A stretch of DNA of 64,000 nt, taken from the NCBI RefSeq assembly GCF_025566965.1, contig NZ_JAOQJL010000006.1:62001-126000 (forward strand), read 5' to 3'. Shown here in pieces: positions 63,713 through 64,000 of the stretch. The DNA is from Blautia_A ammoniilytica. Its GTDB lineage: Bacteria; Bacillota; Clostridia; Lachnospirales; Lachnospiraceae. Positions within the stretch are counted from its first letter, which is position 1, and every line of letters starts with the position of its first letter. The translations under genes were made by a program, and so were the position numbers. The notes beneath the pieces were generated by a model that saw only the letters and a program-made list of their open reading frames with translations, was not told the origin of the DNA and made no database searches.

Positions 63713-64000
63713 TCATATTACCTGAATAAGATCCAATTCCGGTGTTACCAGAAGAAGATCTGCTTCCTTTCCAATTGTTACTGATCCGGTTCTGTGATAG
63801 ATTCCTATACTCTTTGCCGGATTTCTGGTTGCTGCAAAAACAGCGTCCTTCAGCGGAATCCCAAAAGATACTGCCTTCTTCATACAGTCAAAAAGATTGG
63901 TCGCAGAGCCGGCAATCGTGCCATCCTGCAAAAGCGCCTTTTTATTCTGTACCTGTACCAACTGGCCACCCAGATGATAAATACCGTCTTCCATTCCGGT
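63713..64000 (-). CDS. nagA: N-acetylglucosamine-6-phosphate deacetylase, C-terminal part
   Basis: The frame remains open to the right edge, so only the last ~95 residues are present. NagA C-terminal motifs: DGTIAGSATNLFDC, ATRNPAKSIGI and GSVTIGKEADLLLV. Deacetylates GlcNAc-6-phosphate in amino-sugar catabolism. The rest of the gene lies outside the window. Confidence 0.92.
   Translation of the reverse strand, partial: TGMEDGIYHLGGQLVQVQNKKALLQDGTIAGSATNLFDCMKKAVSFGIPLKDAVFAATRNPAKSIGIYHRTGSVTIGKEADLLLVTPELDLIQVI

Noticed and set aside
1..64000. tRNA, rRNA, insertion sequences, prophage genes
   Set aside because: Looked for on both strands; no transposase, integrase, phage structural gene or tRNA-like cloverleaf was recognised.

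Overview
The window looks like a chromosomal contig from a gut Lachnospiraceae-type Firmicute, Blautia-like. The reasons are moderate GC, strong AGGAGG-type ribosome binding sites, TTGACA-17-TATAAT promoters, YesM/YesN-type two-component systems beside sugar ABC transporters, and DUF4317 and pth-mfd gene neighbourhoods typical of that family. Species assignment is inference. No phage, insertion sequence, CRISPR array, tRNA or rRNA was found. One 288-base assembly gap (N) lies at 32387-32674.

Layout. 1-5132 (+): a cut-off sensor, a NarL-type kinase, its LuxR-type regulator and a secreted Fn3-like protein. 5250-12076 (-): a sugar operon (Gfo/Idh/MocA oxidoreductase, TIM-barrel isomerase, binding protein, double ATPase, permease, LacI regulator). 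12345-14764 (-): a COG0523 GTPase, an S66 LD-carboxypeptidase and a conserved unknown. 14765-15600: a gene-poor island with a small-RNA-like unit, repeated 10-bp motifs, a dense array of stem-loops and a 30-residue membrane peptide. 16190-21087 (-): a BMP-type nucleoside ABC transporter, followed by rpiB. 21857-32295 (-): an RbsABC-like transporter with a LacI regulator, whose downstream genes encode a response regulator, a kinase without a sensor domain, a degenerate ABC ATPase and a YihS-like aldose-ketose isomerase. 32675-37524 (-): MetQ (cut by the gap), MetI, MetN, a LysR regulator and AzlD/AzlC. 37823 (+): asparaginase. 38832-48335 (-): a galactose/glucose Mgl transporter followed by its own response regulator, Cache kinase and two membrane-tethered binding proteins. 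48608-50567 (+): DUF4317 and HAD phosphatase. 50649-58649 (-): a PrsA-like lipoprotein, Mfd, Pth, two further COG0523 GTPases (one fused to a YcgQ-like domain, one with a His-rich repeat) and a 77-residue protein. 58915-62185 (-): glgB and a GH13 amylase. 62441-64000 (-): a polysaccharide deacetylase and the end of nagA.

The dominant theme is sugar uptake: four sugar or nucleoside ABC systems, two of them wired to YesM/YesN kinases. Two points stand out. (1) The five transporter binding proteins have signal peptides without a lipobox cysteine, while the two binding proteins encoded beside the Mgl kinase are tethered. (2) A catalytically dead-looking double ABC ATPase is encoded with a kinase that has almost no extracytoplasmic region, suggesting transporter-coupled sensing. 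The island at 14765-15600 and the leader at 58151-58415 are the best places to look for undescribed RNAs.
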